NCBI RefSeq assembly: GCF_001425685.1
Contig: NZ_LMCY01000052.1
Location: 62,291 to 126,290 of the forward strand
Direction: 5' to 3'
Source: Massilia sp. Root335
GTDB lineage: Bacteria; Pseudomonadota; Gammaproteobacteria; Burkholderiales; Burkholderiaceae_D
DNA: 64,000 nucleotides
Positions 33,400 to 42,700 of the stretch are shown piece after piece. Position 1 is the stretch's first letter; every line of letters starts with the position of its first letter. Under the pieces are notes generated by a model that did not search any database, was not told where the DNA came from, and was given only the letters and a program-made list of their open reading frames with translations. Both the position numbers and the translations under genes were made by a program.

Positions 33400-34479
33400 A
33401 TGAGCAAGTTCTACCCATTGACCGTGGCGAACGTGAAGCACGAGACGCGCGACGCCATCGCCGTCACCTTCGACGTGCCCATGCCGCTGCGTGAGGCGTT
33501 CCAGTACCGCCAGGGCCAGCACCTGACGTTGCGCGCGACGATCGACGGCGACGAGGTGCGCCGCTCATATTCGATCTGCTCGGCCGTGCAGGACGACCGC
33601 CTGCGCGTCGCCATCAAGCGCGTGCAGGGCGGGCTGTTCTCGACCTGGGCCAACGAATGCATCCGGCCCGGCGTCACGCTGGACGTGATGCCGCCGGAAG
33701 GCCGGTTCAACCTGCCGCTCGAACCGGACAGCCGCCGCCACTACCTGGCCTTCGCGGCCGGCAGCGGCATCACGCCGATCCTTTCGATCGTCAAGACGAC
33801 CCTGATCGCCGAGCCGCACAGCCGCTTCACCGTGTTGTACGGGAACCGCGCAACGTCGTCCGTGATCTTCCGCGACGAGCTGGCCGAGCTGAAGGACCAG
33901 TACCTGGAACGCCTGAACCTCGTCTACGTGATGAGCCGCGAGCAGCAGGACATCGAATTGTTCAGCGGCCGCATCACGCAGGACAAATGCCGCCAGTTGT
34001 TCCAGCGCTGGCTGCGCGTGGAAGACGTCGACTACGCCTTCATCTGCGGCCCGGAAGACATGATGCACGGCGTGTCCGCCGCGCTGCAGGAAGCGGGCAT
34101 GCCGAAAGAGCGCATCCGCATCGAACTGTTCGCGGCAGGCGGCGCGCAAGAGCCGCGCAAGCCGCGCCGCGAGGCGGCAAGCGAGGCGCACCACCTGACC
34201 GAAGTCACCGTGATCATGGACGGCAACCACGCCAGCTTCACGATGGACCGCGACAAGGAATCGCTCCTCGACGCCGGCCTGCGCGCGGGCATCGACATGC
34301 GCTACTCGTGCAAGGGCGGCGTGTGCTCGACGTGCCGCTGCAAGGTGCGCGAGGGGCAGGTCGACATGGACGTCAACTATGCGCTGGAAGACTACGAAGT
34401 CGCGCGCGGCTTCGTGCTGAGCTGCCAGAGCTTTCCGGTGACGGACAAGGTCGTCGTCGATTTCGACGTGGTCGAATAA
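33400..34479 (+). CDS. paaE: 1,2-phenylacetyl-CoA epoxidase reductase PaaE
   Basis: 359 aa. It feeds electrons from NADPH through FAD and a plant-type [2Fe-2S] cluster to PaaA. Visible: FAD-binding RRSYSICS, the NADP domain YLAFAAGSGITPILSIVKTTL, and the C-terminal ferredoxin with CKGGVCSTCRCKV plus a later Cys in VLSCQS. Domain order (FNR then ferredoxin) is as in E. coli PaaE. Seven bases after paaD. Confidence 0.97.
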   Translation: MSKFYPLTVANVKHETRDAIAVTFDVPMPLREAFQYRQGQHLTLRATIDGDEVRRSYSICSAVQDDRLRVAIKRVQGGLFSTWANECIRPGVTLDVMPPEGRFNLPLEPDSRRHYLAFAAGSGITPILSIVKTTLIAEPHSRFTVLYGNRATSSVIFRDELAELKDQYLERLNLVYVMSREQQDIELFSGRITQDKCRQLFQRWLRVEDVDYAFICGPEDMMHGVSAALQEAGMPKERIRIELFAAGGAQEPRKPRREAASEAHHLTEVTVIMDGNHASFTMDRDKESLLDAGLRAGIDMRYSCKGGVCSTCRCKVREGQVDMDVNYALEDYEVARGFVLSCQSFPVTDKVVVDFDVVE

Positions 34480-34494
34480 AAAAAGGAGACACGC

Positions 34495-35286
34495 ATGACC
34501 TACGAAACCATCCGGTTCGCCATCGAATCCGGCATCGCCACCTTGACCCTGAACCGCCCCGAGCGCCTGAACAGTTTTACCCAGGCCATGCACGGCGAAG
34601 TGCGCGACGCGCTGGCGCGCGTGGAACAGGACAAGAGCGTGCGCGTGCTGCTGCTGACGGGCGCCGGGCGCGGATTCTGCGCCGGCCAGGACTTGAACGA
34701 CCGGGCCGTCGAGCCGGGCGCGCCGGGCGTCGACCTGGGCGAATCCGTCGAAAAATTCTATGCGCCGCTCGTGCTCACCTTGCGCAGCCTGCCGCTGCCC
34801 GTGATCTGCGCCGTCAACGGCGTGGCCGCGGGCGCCGGCGCCAACCTGGCGCTCGCGTGCGACATCGTGCTGGCCGCGAAGTCGGCCAGCTTCATCGAAG
34901 CGTTCTGCAAGCTGGGGCTGATCCCCGACACGGGCGGCACGTGGGTGCTGCCGCGCCTGATCGGGCCGGCCCGCGCGATGGGTCTCGCGCTGCTGGGCGA
35001 CAAGCTGCCGGCCGAAAAGGCCGAGGAATGGGGCCTCATCTGGCGCTGCGTGCCGGATGAATCGCTGATGGACGAAGCGCTGGCGATGGCCCGCCACTTC
35101 GCGAGCGCGCCGACGAAAGGTTTGGCGTTCACCAAGCGCGCGATGCAGGAAAGCTGGACGAACACGCTGGAACAGCAACTGCAGCTGGAAGGGAACATGA
35201 TGCGGGAACTGGGCTACAGCCACGATTACCGCGAAGGCGTGAGCGCGTTCATCGCCAAACGCCAGCCACAGTTCAAAGGGGAGTGA
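34495..35286 (+). CDS. paaG: 2-(1,2-epoxy-1,2-dihydrophenyl)acetyl-CoA isomerase PaaG
   Basis: 263 aa, crotonase fold. It converts the ring-epoxide to oxepin-CoA and also acts as a delta3,delta2-enoyl-CoA isomerase later. Visible: LTGAGRGFCAGQDLNDR (oxyanion-hole half), NGVAAGAGANLALACDIVLAA (second half) and CKLGLIPDTGGTWVLPRLIG with the acidic Asp. The GQDLNDR motif is typical of PaaG. AAAAGGAGAC SD. No separate PaaF-like hydratase accompanies it. Confidence 0.96.
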   Translation: MTYETIRFAIESGIATLTLNRPERLNSFTQAMHGEVRDALARVEQDKSVRVLLLTGAGRGFCAGQDLNDRAVEPGAPGVDLGESVEKFYAPLVLTLRSLPLPVICAVNGVAAGAGANLALACDIVLAAKSASFIEAFCKLGLIPDTGGTWVLPRLIGPARAMGLALLGDKLPAEKAEEWGLIWRCVPDESLMDEALAMARHFASAPTKGLAFTKRAMQESWTNTLEQQLQLEGNMMRELGYSHDYREGVSAFIAKRQPQFKGE

Positions 35287-35288
35287 GC

Positions 35289-36827
35289 ATGGCCGAGGGA
35301 TTGGACAAGAACAGCGTCGTCGCCGTCATCGGCAGCGGCGCGATGGGCGCGGGCATCGCCCAGGTGGCGGCCGTTGCCGGGCACCGGGTGCGCCTGTACG
35401 ACACCCGTCCGGAAGCCGTCGGGCAGGCCATCGCCGGCATAGTCAAGGCCCTTGCACGGCTCGTCGAAAAAGGCCGCATGGGCGCGGCGGAAGCGGATCT
35501 CGCGCGCGAACGGGTGCTGCCCATGCGCGCGCTCGACGAGGCGGCCGACGCCGCGCTGGTGGTCGAGGCGGTGGTCGAGAACCTGGACGTCAAGCGTGCC
35601 CTGTTCGCCGAACTGGAAGACATCGTGGGCCCGGGCTGCATCCTCGCCACGAACACGTCGTCGATTTCCGTCACGGCCATCGGCGCCGCCCTGAAGCGCC
35701 CGGAACGCCTCCTCGGCATGCACTTCTTCAATCCGGTGCCGCTGATGGCGCTGGTCGAAGTGGTCTCCGGCGTCGCCACCGACAAGGCCTGTGCCGACAC
35801 GGTCTGCGCGACGGCCGCGGCCTGGGGCAAGAACCCGGTGCATGCGCAGTCCACGCCCGGCTTCATCGTCAACCGCGTGGCGCGGCCCTATTATGCCGAG
35901 GCGCTGCGCCTGCTGCTCGAACGCGCCGCCGATCCGGCCACGATCGACGCCGTGATGCGCGACTGCGGCGGTTTCCGCATGGGCCCGTTCGAGCTGATGG
36001 ACCTGATCGGCCACGACGTCAATTACGCCGTCACGCAATCCGTCTTCAATGCCTACTACGGCGATCCGCGCTTCGCGCCGTCCGTCGTGCAGCAGGAACT
36101 GGTGAATGCCGGCTTCCTGGGCCGCAAGGCCGGGCGCGGATTCTACCGCTATGGCGAGGGCGTGGCGATGCCGCAGGCGCAGGCCGAAGCGGCGCAGGCG
36201 TGCCAGGAGAACGTGCGCGTGACGCATGCCGGCGCCCATCCGCTGTTCGACGCGCTCGCGACGCGCCTGCGCGACGCCGGTATCGCGGTGACGGCGGCGG
36301 ACGGCGCAGTCCCGGCCTTCCACGCGGGCGGCGCCATCTTCCTGACGGACGGCCGCAGCGCCACGCAGCGCGCGTTTGATGACGGCAACCCGGACACGAT
36401 CCTGTTCGACCTGCTGCTCGACCCGTCCCAGGCCACGCGCATCGCGCTGGCGCGCGCGGACCAGTGCAGCGACGCCGCCTGGCACGCCGCCGTCGGCCTG
36501 TTCCAGAAGGCCGGCTTCACCGTGTCCCGCCTCGACGACGTGCCGGGCATGGCCGTGATGCGCACCGTCGCGATGCTGGCCAACGAGGCACTCGATGCCG
36601 TCAACCAGGGCGTGTGCTCCGCGGCCGCCGTCGACATCGCGATGCAGAAGGGCGTGAACTATCCGCGCGGTCCGCTGGCGTGGGCCGATGCAGTCGGCCT
36701 GCGGCACGTGTTCACCGTGCTGGCCAACCTGGGCGCGGCGTATGGCGAGGACCGCTACCGCGTGTCGCCGCTGCTGCGCCGCAAGCTGGCCGCCAACCCC
36801 GACGGAGCACGCATCCATGCACGGTAA
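35289..36827 (+). CDS. paaH: 3-hydroxyadipyl-CoA dehydrogenase PaaH
   Basis: 512 aa. NAD-dependent oxidation of 3-hydroxyadipyl-CoA to 3-oxoadipyl-CoA. N-terminal Rossmann fold: VAVIGSGAMGAGIAQVAAVAGH; then RLLGMHFFNPVPLMALVEVVSG with the catalytic His, and TPGFIVNRVARPYYAEAL. A second copy of the C-terminal dehydrogenase domain follows (from about 410, VMRTVAMLANEALDAVNQGV), normal for PaaH. The start is two bases after the paaG stop. The last 11 bases overlap paaI. Confidence 0.96.
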   Translation: MAEGLDKNSVVAVIGSGAMGAGIAQVAAVAGHRVRLYDTRPEAVGQAIAGIVKALARLVEKGRMGAAEADLARERVLPMRALDEAADAALVVEAVVENLDVKRALFAELEDIVGPGCILATNTSSISVTAIGAALKRPERLLGMHFFNPVPLMALVEVVSGVATDKACADTVCATAAAWGKNPVHAQSTPGFIVNRVARPYYAEALRLLLERAADPATIDAVMRDCGGFRMGPFELMDLIGHDVNYAVTQSVFNAYYGDPRFAPSVVQQELVNAGFLGRKAGRGFYRYGEGVAMPQAQAEAAQACQENVRVTHAGAHPLFDALATRLRDAGIAVTAADGAVPAFHAGGAIFLTDGRSATQRAFDDGNPDTILFDLLLDPSQATRIALARADQCSDAAWHAAVGLFQKAGFTVSRLDDVPGMAVMRTVAMLANEALDAVNQGVCSAAAVDIAMQKGVNYPRGPLAWADAVGLRHVFTVLANLGAAYGEDRYRVSPLLRRKLAANPDGARIHAR

Positions 36828-37254
36828 TCCGCAAGCGCTGGCCGAACTGGCCGGCAAGACGATGTACGAACGCGACCCGGCCAGCCAGGCCCTCGGCATG
36901 ACGCTCGACGCGATCCGTCCCGGCTACGCGCGCATGCGCATGCGGGTGCGCGACGACATGCTGAACGGCCACGGCACCTGCCACGGCGGCTACATCTTCA
37001 TGCTGGCCGACAGCGCGTTCGCGTTCGCCTGCAATTCGCACAATTTGAATACCGTGGGCGCCGGCTGCACGATCGATTACCTGGCGCCCGGCCGCGCGGG
37101 CGACGTGCTCGTGGCGGAAGCGGTCGAGCAGGCGCTGTCCGGCAAGACGGGTGTCTACGACGTCGTCGTGACGGACGGGGACGGGCGCAAGGTCGCGCTG
37201 CTGCGCGGGAAGTCGCATCGCGTCGCCGGCCAGGTCGCGCCGGTCGATATGTAA
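36817..37254 (+). CDS. paaI: Hydroxyphenylacetyl-CoA thioesterase PaaI
   Basis: 145 aa hot-dog-fold thioesterase. It is thought to release CoA from dead-end ring-hydroxylated phenylacetyl-CoA. Visible: GHGTCHGGYIFMLADSAFAFACNSH (catalytic Asp in LADSAFA), GAGCTIDYLAPGRAGDVLVAEA. ATG at 36817 with a GGAG SD, overlapping the end of paaH. Typical length. Confidence 0.95.
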   Translation: MHGNPQALAELAGKTMYERDPASQALGMTLDAIRPGYARMRMRVRDDMLNGHGTCHGGYIFMLADSAFAFACNSHNLNTVGAGCTIDYLAPGRAGDVLVAEAVEQALSGKTGVYDVVVTDGDGRKVALLRGKSHRVAGQVAPVDM

Positions 37255-37270
37255 AACTTGGGAGAGAACG

Positions 37271-38584
37271 ATGGTGCAACGCATTCCGCAACCCGGCGAA
37301 CTGGAGCCGATCGAGCGCGCCAGCCGCGACGAACTGCAGGCCTTGCAGCTGGAACGGCTGAAGTGGAGCCTGACGCACGCCTACGAAAACGTGGCGCACT
37401 ACCGCCGCGCGTTCGATGAAGCGGGCGTGCACCCGGACGACCTGAAGACGCTGGCCGACCTGGCGAAATTCCCGTTCACGGAAAAGAAGACGCTGCGCGA
37501 CAATTATCCGTTCGGCCTGTTCGCCGTGCCGCGCGAGCAGGTCGTGCGCGTGCACGCGTCGTCCGGCACGACGGGCAAGCCGACCGTCGTCGGCTACACG
37601 CGGCGCGACATCGACACGTGGGCGAACGTCGTCGCCCGTTCGATCCGCGCGGCCGGCGGCCGGCCCGGCGACATGGTGCACATCGCCTACGGCTACGGCC
37701 TGTTCACGGGCGGCCTCGGCGCCCACTACGGCGCCGAACGCCTCGGTTGCACGGTCGTGCCGATGTCGGGCGGGCAGACGGAAAAGCAGGTCCAGCTGAT
37801 CCAGGATTTCAAGCCGTCGATCATCATGGTGACGCCGTCGTACATGCTGAACATCGTCGAGGAATTCCGGCGCCAGGGCCTCGATCCGGCCGCGTCGTCG
37901 CTCAAGGTCGGCATCTTCGGCGCCGAGCCGTGGACGAATGCCATGCGCAGCGAGATCGAAGCGCGCGCCGGTATCGACGCCGTCGACATCTACGGGCTCT
38001 CGGAAGTGATGGGGCCGGGCGTGGCGAGCGAATGCATCGAAGCGAAGGACGGCCCCGTGATCTGGGAAGACCATTTTTATCCCGAGATCATCGACCCCGA
38101 CACGGGCGAGGTGCTGCCGGACGGGGAAGAGGGCGAGCTCGTATTCACGTCGCTCACGAAGGAAGCGCTGCCGATCGTCCGCTACCGCACGCGCGACCTC
38201 ACGCGGCTCTTGCCGCCCACCGCACGCTCGATGCGCCGCATGGGCCGCATCAGTGGACGCTCGGACGACATGCTGATCATCCGCGGCGTGAACGTATTCC
38301 CCAGCCAGGTCGAGGAACTCATCCTGCAGATGCCCGCGCTGGCGCCGCACTACCAGCTCGTCGTCACGCGCGACGGCCACCTCGACGCGCTGGCCGTGCA
38401 TTGCGAGCTGCGCGAAGGCGATGCGGCGGCGGACGCCGATGCGCTGGCCCGCGACCTGCAGCACCGCATCAAGACCTACATCGGCGTGACGACCGCCGTG
38501 ACGCTGTTGCCGGCGCAAGGCATCGAGCGCTCGCCGACGGGCAAGGCGCGCCGCGTGGTCGACAAGCGACCCAAACACCAATGA
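37271..38584 (+). CDS. paaK: Phenylacetate-CoA ligase PaaK
   Basis: 437 aa. ATP-dependent activation of phenylacetate to phenylacetyl-CoA, the first step and source of the PaaX inducer. The adenylate-forming P-loop reads VHASSGTTGKPTVVGYT (about 95-111). Further motifs: YGAERLGCTVVPMSGG, DIYGLSEVMGPGVASECIE, RYRTRDLTRLLPP and GRSDDMLIIRGVNVFPSQVE, then a C-terminal catalytic Lys near SPTGKARRVVDKR. SD GGGAGAG. Confidence 0.97.
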   Translation: MVQRIPQPGELEPIERASRDELQALQLERLKWSLTHAYENVAHYRRAFDEAGVHPDDLKTLADLAKFPFTEKKTLRDNYPFGLFAVPREQVVRVHASSGTTGKPTVVGYTRRDIDTWANVVARSIRAAGGRPGDMVHIAYGYGLFTGGLGAHYGAERLGCTVVPMSGGQTEKQVQLIQDFKPSIIMVTPSYMLNIVEEFRRQGLDPAASSLKVGIFGAEPWTNAMRSEIEARAGIDAVDIYGLSEVMGPGVASECIEAKDGPVIWEDHFYPEIIDPDTGEVLPDGEEGELVFTSLTKEALPIVRYRTRDLTRLLPPTARSMRRMGRISGRSDDMLIIRGVNVFPSQVEELILQMPALAPHYQLVVTRDGHLDALAVHCELREGDAAADADALARDLQHRIKTYIGVTTAVTLLPAQGIERSPTGKARRVVDKRPKHQ

Positions 38585-38596
38585 GGAGATTCCAGC

Positions 38597-39802
38597 ATGA
38601 CTGACGCATTCATCGTCGACGCCATCCGCACCCCGTTCGGCCGCTTCGGGGGCGCCTTGTCCGGCGTACGCGCGGACGACCTGGCCGCGCTGCCGATCGC
38701 CGCGCTCATCGAACGCAATCCCGGCGTCGACTGGTCGCAGGTCGACGACGTGCTGTACGGCTGCGCCAACGGCGCCGGCGAGGATAACCGCAACGTCGCG
38801 CGCATGGCCGCGCTGCTGGCCGGCCTGGCACCAATCGTGCCCGGCTCCACGATCAACCGCCTGTGCGGCTCCAGCCTGGATGCCGTCGGCAGCGCCGCGC
38901 GCGCCATCCGCGCCGGCGAGGCGAACCTGATCGTCGCCGGCGGCGTCGAGAGCATGACGCGCGCGCCGTTCGTGATGGCCAAGGCCGACAGCGCATTCTC
39001 GCGCACCGCGAAGATCGAGGACACGACGATCGGCTGGCGCTTCGTGAACCCGAAGATGAAGGCGCAGTATGGCATCGACTCGATGCCGGAGACGGCCGAG
39101 AACGTGGCGCGCGAATTCGGCATCGCGCGCGGCGACCAGGACGCGTTCGCGCTGCGCAGCCAGCAGCGCTGGGCCGCGGCGCATGCGGCCGGCGTGTTCA
39201 AGGACGAAATCGTGCCGGTGACCATCCACGGGCGCAAAGGCGAATCGCGCGTGTTCGACACCGACGAGCACCCGCGCCCGGACACGAGCCTGGAATCGCT
39301 GGCCCGCCTGAAAGGTGTCGTGGCGCCGGACGGCACGGTCACCGCCGGCAACGCGTCCGGCGTCAATGACGGCGCCTGCGCGCTGCTGATGGCGTCCGGC
39401 GCGGCCGTGGATCAATATGGCTTGACGCCGCGTGCCCGCGTCGTCGGCATGACGACGGTGGGCCTGGCGCCGCGCATCATGGGCTTCGGCCCGGCGCCCG
39501 CGACGAAGAAACTGCTGGCGATGACGGGCTTGACGATCGGCCAGATGGACGTGATCGAACTGAACGAGGCGTTCGCGTCGCAAGGTCTGGCCGTGCTGCG
39601 CGACCTGGGCCTGCCGGACGATGCCGCGCACGTGAACCCGAACGGCGGCGCCATCGCCATCGGCCACCCGCTGGGCGCATCCGGTGCGCGGCTCGTGACG
39701 GCGGCCGTCAACCAGCTGCACCGCACCGGCGGCCGCTATGCGCTGTGCACGATGTGCATCGGCGTCGGCCAGGGCATCGCCCTGATCGTGGAACGCGTGT
39801 AA
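38597..39802 (+). CDS. paaJ: 3-oxoadipyl-CoA thiolase
   Basis: 401 aa. Cleaves 3-oxoadipyl-CoA (and 3-oxo-5,6-dehydrosuberyl-CoA) to acetyl-CoA and succinyl-CoA. Visible: the nucleophile Cys90 in INRLCGSSLDAVGSA, ELNEAFASQ, NPNGGAIAIGHPLGASGAR and the second Cys in TMCIGVGQG. It is equally named PcaF; the paa context makes paaJ the better symbol. SD GAGGAG, 12 bases after paaK. Confidence 0.96.
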   Translation: MTDAFIVDAIRTPFGRFGGALSGVRADDLAALPIAALIERNPGVDWSQVDDVLYGCANGAGEDNRNVARMAALLAGLAPIVPGSTINRLCGSSLDAVGSAARAIRAGEANLIVAGGVESMTRAPFVMAKADSAFSRTAKIEDTTIGWRFVNPKMKAQYGIDSMPETAENVAREFGIARGDQDAFALRSQQRWAAAHAAGVFKDEIVPVTIHGRKGESRVFDTDEHPRPDTSLESLARLKGVVAPDGTVTAGNASGVNDGACALLMASGAAVDQYGLTPRARVVGMTTVGLAPRIMGFGPAPATKKLLAMTGLTIGQMDVIELNEAFASQGLAVLRDLGLPDDAAHVNPNGGAIAIGHPLGASGARLVTAAVNQLHRTGGRYALCTMCIGVGQGIALIVERV

Positions 39803-39813
39803 GGAAGAACGAC

Positions 39814-40407
39814 ATGGTCAAGGTCTACGAGATCGACGGCCTGCGTCCCGTCGTGCACCCGACGGCGTACGTGCACCCGACGGCGGTGCTGATCGGCGAC
39901 GTGATCGTCGGTCCGCGCTGCTATGTCGGGCCGCTCGCGTCGCTGCGCGGCGACTTCGGCCGCCTGATCCTGGAAGAGGGCGCCAACGTGCAGGACACGT
40001 GCGTGATGCACGGCTTTCCGGAGGACGACACGGTCGTCGAGGCGGATGGCCACATCGGCCACGGCGCCGTGCTGCACGGCTGCCGCGTGGGACGCAATGC
40101 CATGGTCGGGATGAATGCCGTCGTGATGGACAAGGCCGTCGTCGGCAGCGAATCGATCGTCGGCGCGGCGGCCTTCGTCAAGGCCGGCATGGTCATCCCG
40201 CCGCGCAGCCTCGTGCTGGGGGCGCCGGCGAAGATCGTACGCGCCGTGTCGGACGACGAAATCGCGTGGAAGAGTTATGGCACGCGGCAGTACCACGACC
40301 TGAACGTCAGGTCGATGCGTACGATGCGCGAAGTCGAGGCGTTCACGGACGTGGAGCCGGACCGGCAGCGCATCGTGTTCGATGAGCCGCACAAGCCGAA
40401 AAAGTAG
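39814..40407 (+). CDS. paaY: Thioesterase PaaY (hexapeptide repeat, gamma-carbonic anhydrase-like)
   Basis: 197 aa. PaaY is a left-handed beta-helix protein related to gamma-carbonic anhydrases; in E. coli it hydrolyses the 2-hydroxycyclohepta-1,4,6-triene-1-formyl-CoA dead-end product. Hexapeptide turns run from about residue 20 to 120 (VLIGDVIVGPRCYVGPLASLRGDFGRL, VQDTCVMHGFPEDDTVV, GHIGHGAVLHGCRVGRNAMVGMNAVVMDKAVVG). His residues in MHGF and IGHGAVLHG are the likely metal ligands. Followed by a REP-like element before paaZ. Confidence 0.95.
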   Translation: MVKVYEIDGLRPVVHPTAYVHPTAVLIGDVIVGPRCYVGPLASLRGDFGRLILEEGANVQDTCVMHGFPEDDTVVEADGHIGHGAVLHGCRVGRNAMVGMNAVVMDKAVVGSESIVGAAAFVKAGMVIPPRSLVLGAPAKIVRAVSDDEIAWKSYGTRQYHDLNVRSMRTMREVEAFTDVEPDRQRIVFDEPHKPKK

Positions 40408-40426
40408 CCGCGTTGATACACGCTGA

Positions 40427-40512
40427 ACTTAGGTTCCCGCCTTCGCGGGAACGACGGTAATTTTAGGACTCGTGCTTAAGAACGTCGTCCCCGCGGAGGC
40501 GGGGACCCAAGT
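40427..40512. repeat. REP-like element, copy 4 (reverse arm order)
   Basis: The two hairpins are in the order right arm then left arm: ACTTAGGTTCCCGCC..GGGAACGACGGT, 29-base spacer, CGTCGTCCCCGCGGAGGCGGGGACCCAAGT. It lies between paaY and paaZ in the operon. Confidence 0.85.
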
Positions 40513-40569
40513 CAAGCAACAGAAACCGCACGATAAACGATGTGATCCACCTCCCGGAGGAGACAAGAA

Positions 40570-42615
40570 ATGACCCCCACCCTGCAAAGCCTGATCGCCG
40601 GCCGCTGGCTCGGCAGCCAGGCGCACCAGCCGCTGCACAGCGCCCTGGACAACCAGCTGATCTACCACACGCACGCCGACAGGATCGACTTCGGCGAGGC
40701 CGTCGCGTATGCCCGCAAGACGGGCGTGCAGGCGCTCATGCGGATGGATTTCCAGCAGCGCGCCCAGCGCCTGAAAGCCCTCGCCGCGTACCTGATGGAG
40801 CGCAAGGAAGAGCTGTACGATATCTCGCACCTGACGGGCGCCACGCGGCCGGACAGCTGGGTCGACGTCGAAGGCGGCATCGGCACCCTGTACGCGTATG
40901 CCAGCATCGGCGGGCGCGAGCTGCCGTCGTCGAACGTGCTGCACGAAGGCCCGGCCATGGCGCTCGGCAAGCGGGGCGGCTTCGCGGGCACGCACATCCT
41001 CGTGCCGCGCGGCGGCGTGGCCGTGCACATCAACGCTTTCAATTTCCCGATCTGGGGCCTGCTGGAGAAATTCGCGCCGAGCTTCCTCGCCGCCATGCCC
41101 TGCATCGCCAAGCCGGCCACCGCCACCAGCTATCTCACGCATGCGGTCGTGAAGATGATGATGGAATCGAACCTGCTGCCGGAAGGCTGCCTGCAGCTCG
41201 TCATCGGTTCGACGGGGGACCTGCTGGACCGCCTGAACGGCTTCGACGCGGTCACGTTCACCGGCTCGGCCGACACGGCCGCCAAGCTGCGCGGCAATGC
41301 GAACCTGATCCGCGAATCCGTGCCGTTCACGGCGGAGGCGGATTCGCTCAACGCCGCCATCCTCGCGCCCGACGTCACGCCGGACGACGAGGAGCTCGAC
41401 CTGTTCGTCAAGGAAGTGGCGCGCGAGATGACGGGCAAGGCGGGCCAGAAGTGCACCGCGATCCGCCGCGTGATCGTGCCCGGGCACCTCGTCGACGTCG
41501 TCGGCGAGCGCCTGCGCGCGCGCCTCGCGAAGATCGTCGTGGGCAATCCGAAGGTCGAGGGCGTGCGCATGGGCGCGCTCGCGTCGCTGGACCAGCAGCG
41601 CGACGTCAGCGAACGCGTGGAGATGCTCGCGCGCGGCAACGAGGTGCTGTTCAGCGCCCGCGACGGGTTCGATCCCGTCGGCGAAGGCGCCGCGGCCGGC
41701 GCCTTCTTCGCGCCCACGCTCCTGTTGTGCCGCAACGGGATGGATAACGACGCCGTGCACGATATCGAGGCCTTCGGCCCCGTCAGCACGATGATGGCCT
41801 ACCGCGACATCGACGAGGCGCTGGCGCTGGCCGCGCGCGGCAAGGGCAGTCTGGTGACGACGCTGGTCACGAAGGACCCGGCCATCGCGGCGCACGCCGT
41901 GCCCATCGCGGCGGCATCGCATGGCCGCGTGCACATCCTCGACCGCGTCGCGGCCGTCGATTCGACGGGCCACGGCTCGCCGCTGCCGATGCTCAAGCAC
42001 GGCGGTCCGGGCCGCGCCGGCGGTGGCGAGGAACTCGGCGGTATCCGCGCGGTCAAACATTTCCTGCAGCGGGCGGCGGTGCAAGGGTCGCCGACGATGC
42101 TGGCCGCAGTCACGGGAGAATACGTGCGCGGCGCGGCCGTCAAGGAATCGGACGTGCACCCGTTCCGCCGCTATTTCGAAGACCTGGAGATCGGCCACTC
42201 GCTGCTGACGCACCGCCGGACCGTCAGCGAGGCCGACATCGTCAACTTCGGCGGCGTGTCGGGCGATTATTTCTACATGCACTTCGACGAGATCGCGGCG
42301 CGCGACACGCAGTTCGGCAAGCGCATCGCGCACGGCTATTTCGTGCTGTCGGCGGCGGCGGGCCTGTTCGTGTCGCCGGCACCGGGTCCCGTGCTGGCGA
42401 ACTACGGCCTCGACAACCTGCGTTTCGTGGCGCCGGTGGCGATCGGCGACACGATCCGCGCGCGCCTCACGTGCAAGCGCAAGGTCGACCGCAACCGTAC
42501 GGACGACCAGGGGCGCGGGCAGGGCGTGGTCGCGTGGGACGTGCAGGTAACGAATCAGAACGACGAACTCGTCGCAAGTTACGATATCCTGACGCTGGTG
42601 CAAAAACGCGGCTGA
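40570..42615 (+). CDS. paaZ: Bifunctional oxepin-CoA hydrolase/3-oxo-5,6-dehydrosuberyl-CoA semialdehyde dehydrogenase PaaZ
   Basis: 681 aa. The C-terminal MaoC-type hydratase (about 535-680, FGGVSGDYFYMHFDEIA with Asp and His) opens the oxepin ring. The N-terminal aldehyde dehydrogenase (1-520) oxidises the resulting semialdehyde. Catalytic Glu256 and Cys295 (in TGKAGQKCTAIRR) fall at the same numbers as in E. coli PaaZ. A CGGAGGAG SD precedes the ATG. It is the last gene of the cluster, 162 bases after paaY. Confidence 0.97.
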   Translation: MTPTLQSLIAGRWLGSQAHQPLHSALDNQLIYHTHADRIDFGEAVAYARKTGVQALMRMDFQQRAQRLKALAAYLMERKEELYDISHLTGATRPDSWVDVEGGIGTLYAYASIGGRELPSSNVLHEGPAMALGKRGGFAGTHILVPRGGVAVHINAFNFPIWGLLEKFAPSFLAAMPCIAKPATATSYLTHAVVKMMMESNLLPEGCLQLVIGSTGDLLDRLNGFDAVTFTGSADTAAKLRGNANLIRESVPFTAEADSLNAAILAPDVTPDDEELDLFVKEVAREMTGKAGQKCTAIRRVIVPGHLVDVVGERLRARLAKIVVGNPKVEGVRMGALASLDQQRDVSERVEMLARGNEVLFSARDGFDPVGEGAAAGAFFAPTLLLCRNGMDNDAVHDIEAFGPVSTMMAYRDIDEALALAARGKGSLVTTLVTKDPAIAAHAVPIAAASHGRVHILDRVAAVDSTGHGSPLPMLKHGGPGRAGGGEELGGIRAVKHFLQRAAVQGSPTMLAAVTGEYVRGAAVKESDVHPFRRYFEDLEIGHSLLTHRRTVSEADIVNFGGVSGDYFYMHFDEIAARDTQFGKRIAHGYFVLSAAAGLFVSPAPGPVLANYGLDNLRFVAPVAIGDTIRARLTCKRKVDRNRTDDQGRGQGVVAWDVQVTNQNDELVASYDILTLVQKRG

Positions 42616-42700
42616 GGAGGGTCCGAAGCCGCGCGTGAAACTGAAAGGGACCTCGAAAAACCGTCGCCAGGTTTTCGACGTTCCGTGAAAGGAGTGATCC

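Noticed and set aside
36998..39721. 907-codon minus-strand frame opposite paaI-paaK-paaJ
   Set aside because: It crosses three well-supported catabolic genes and has no domain; shadow of GC-rich codons.
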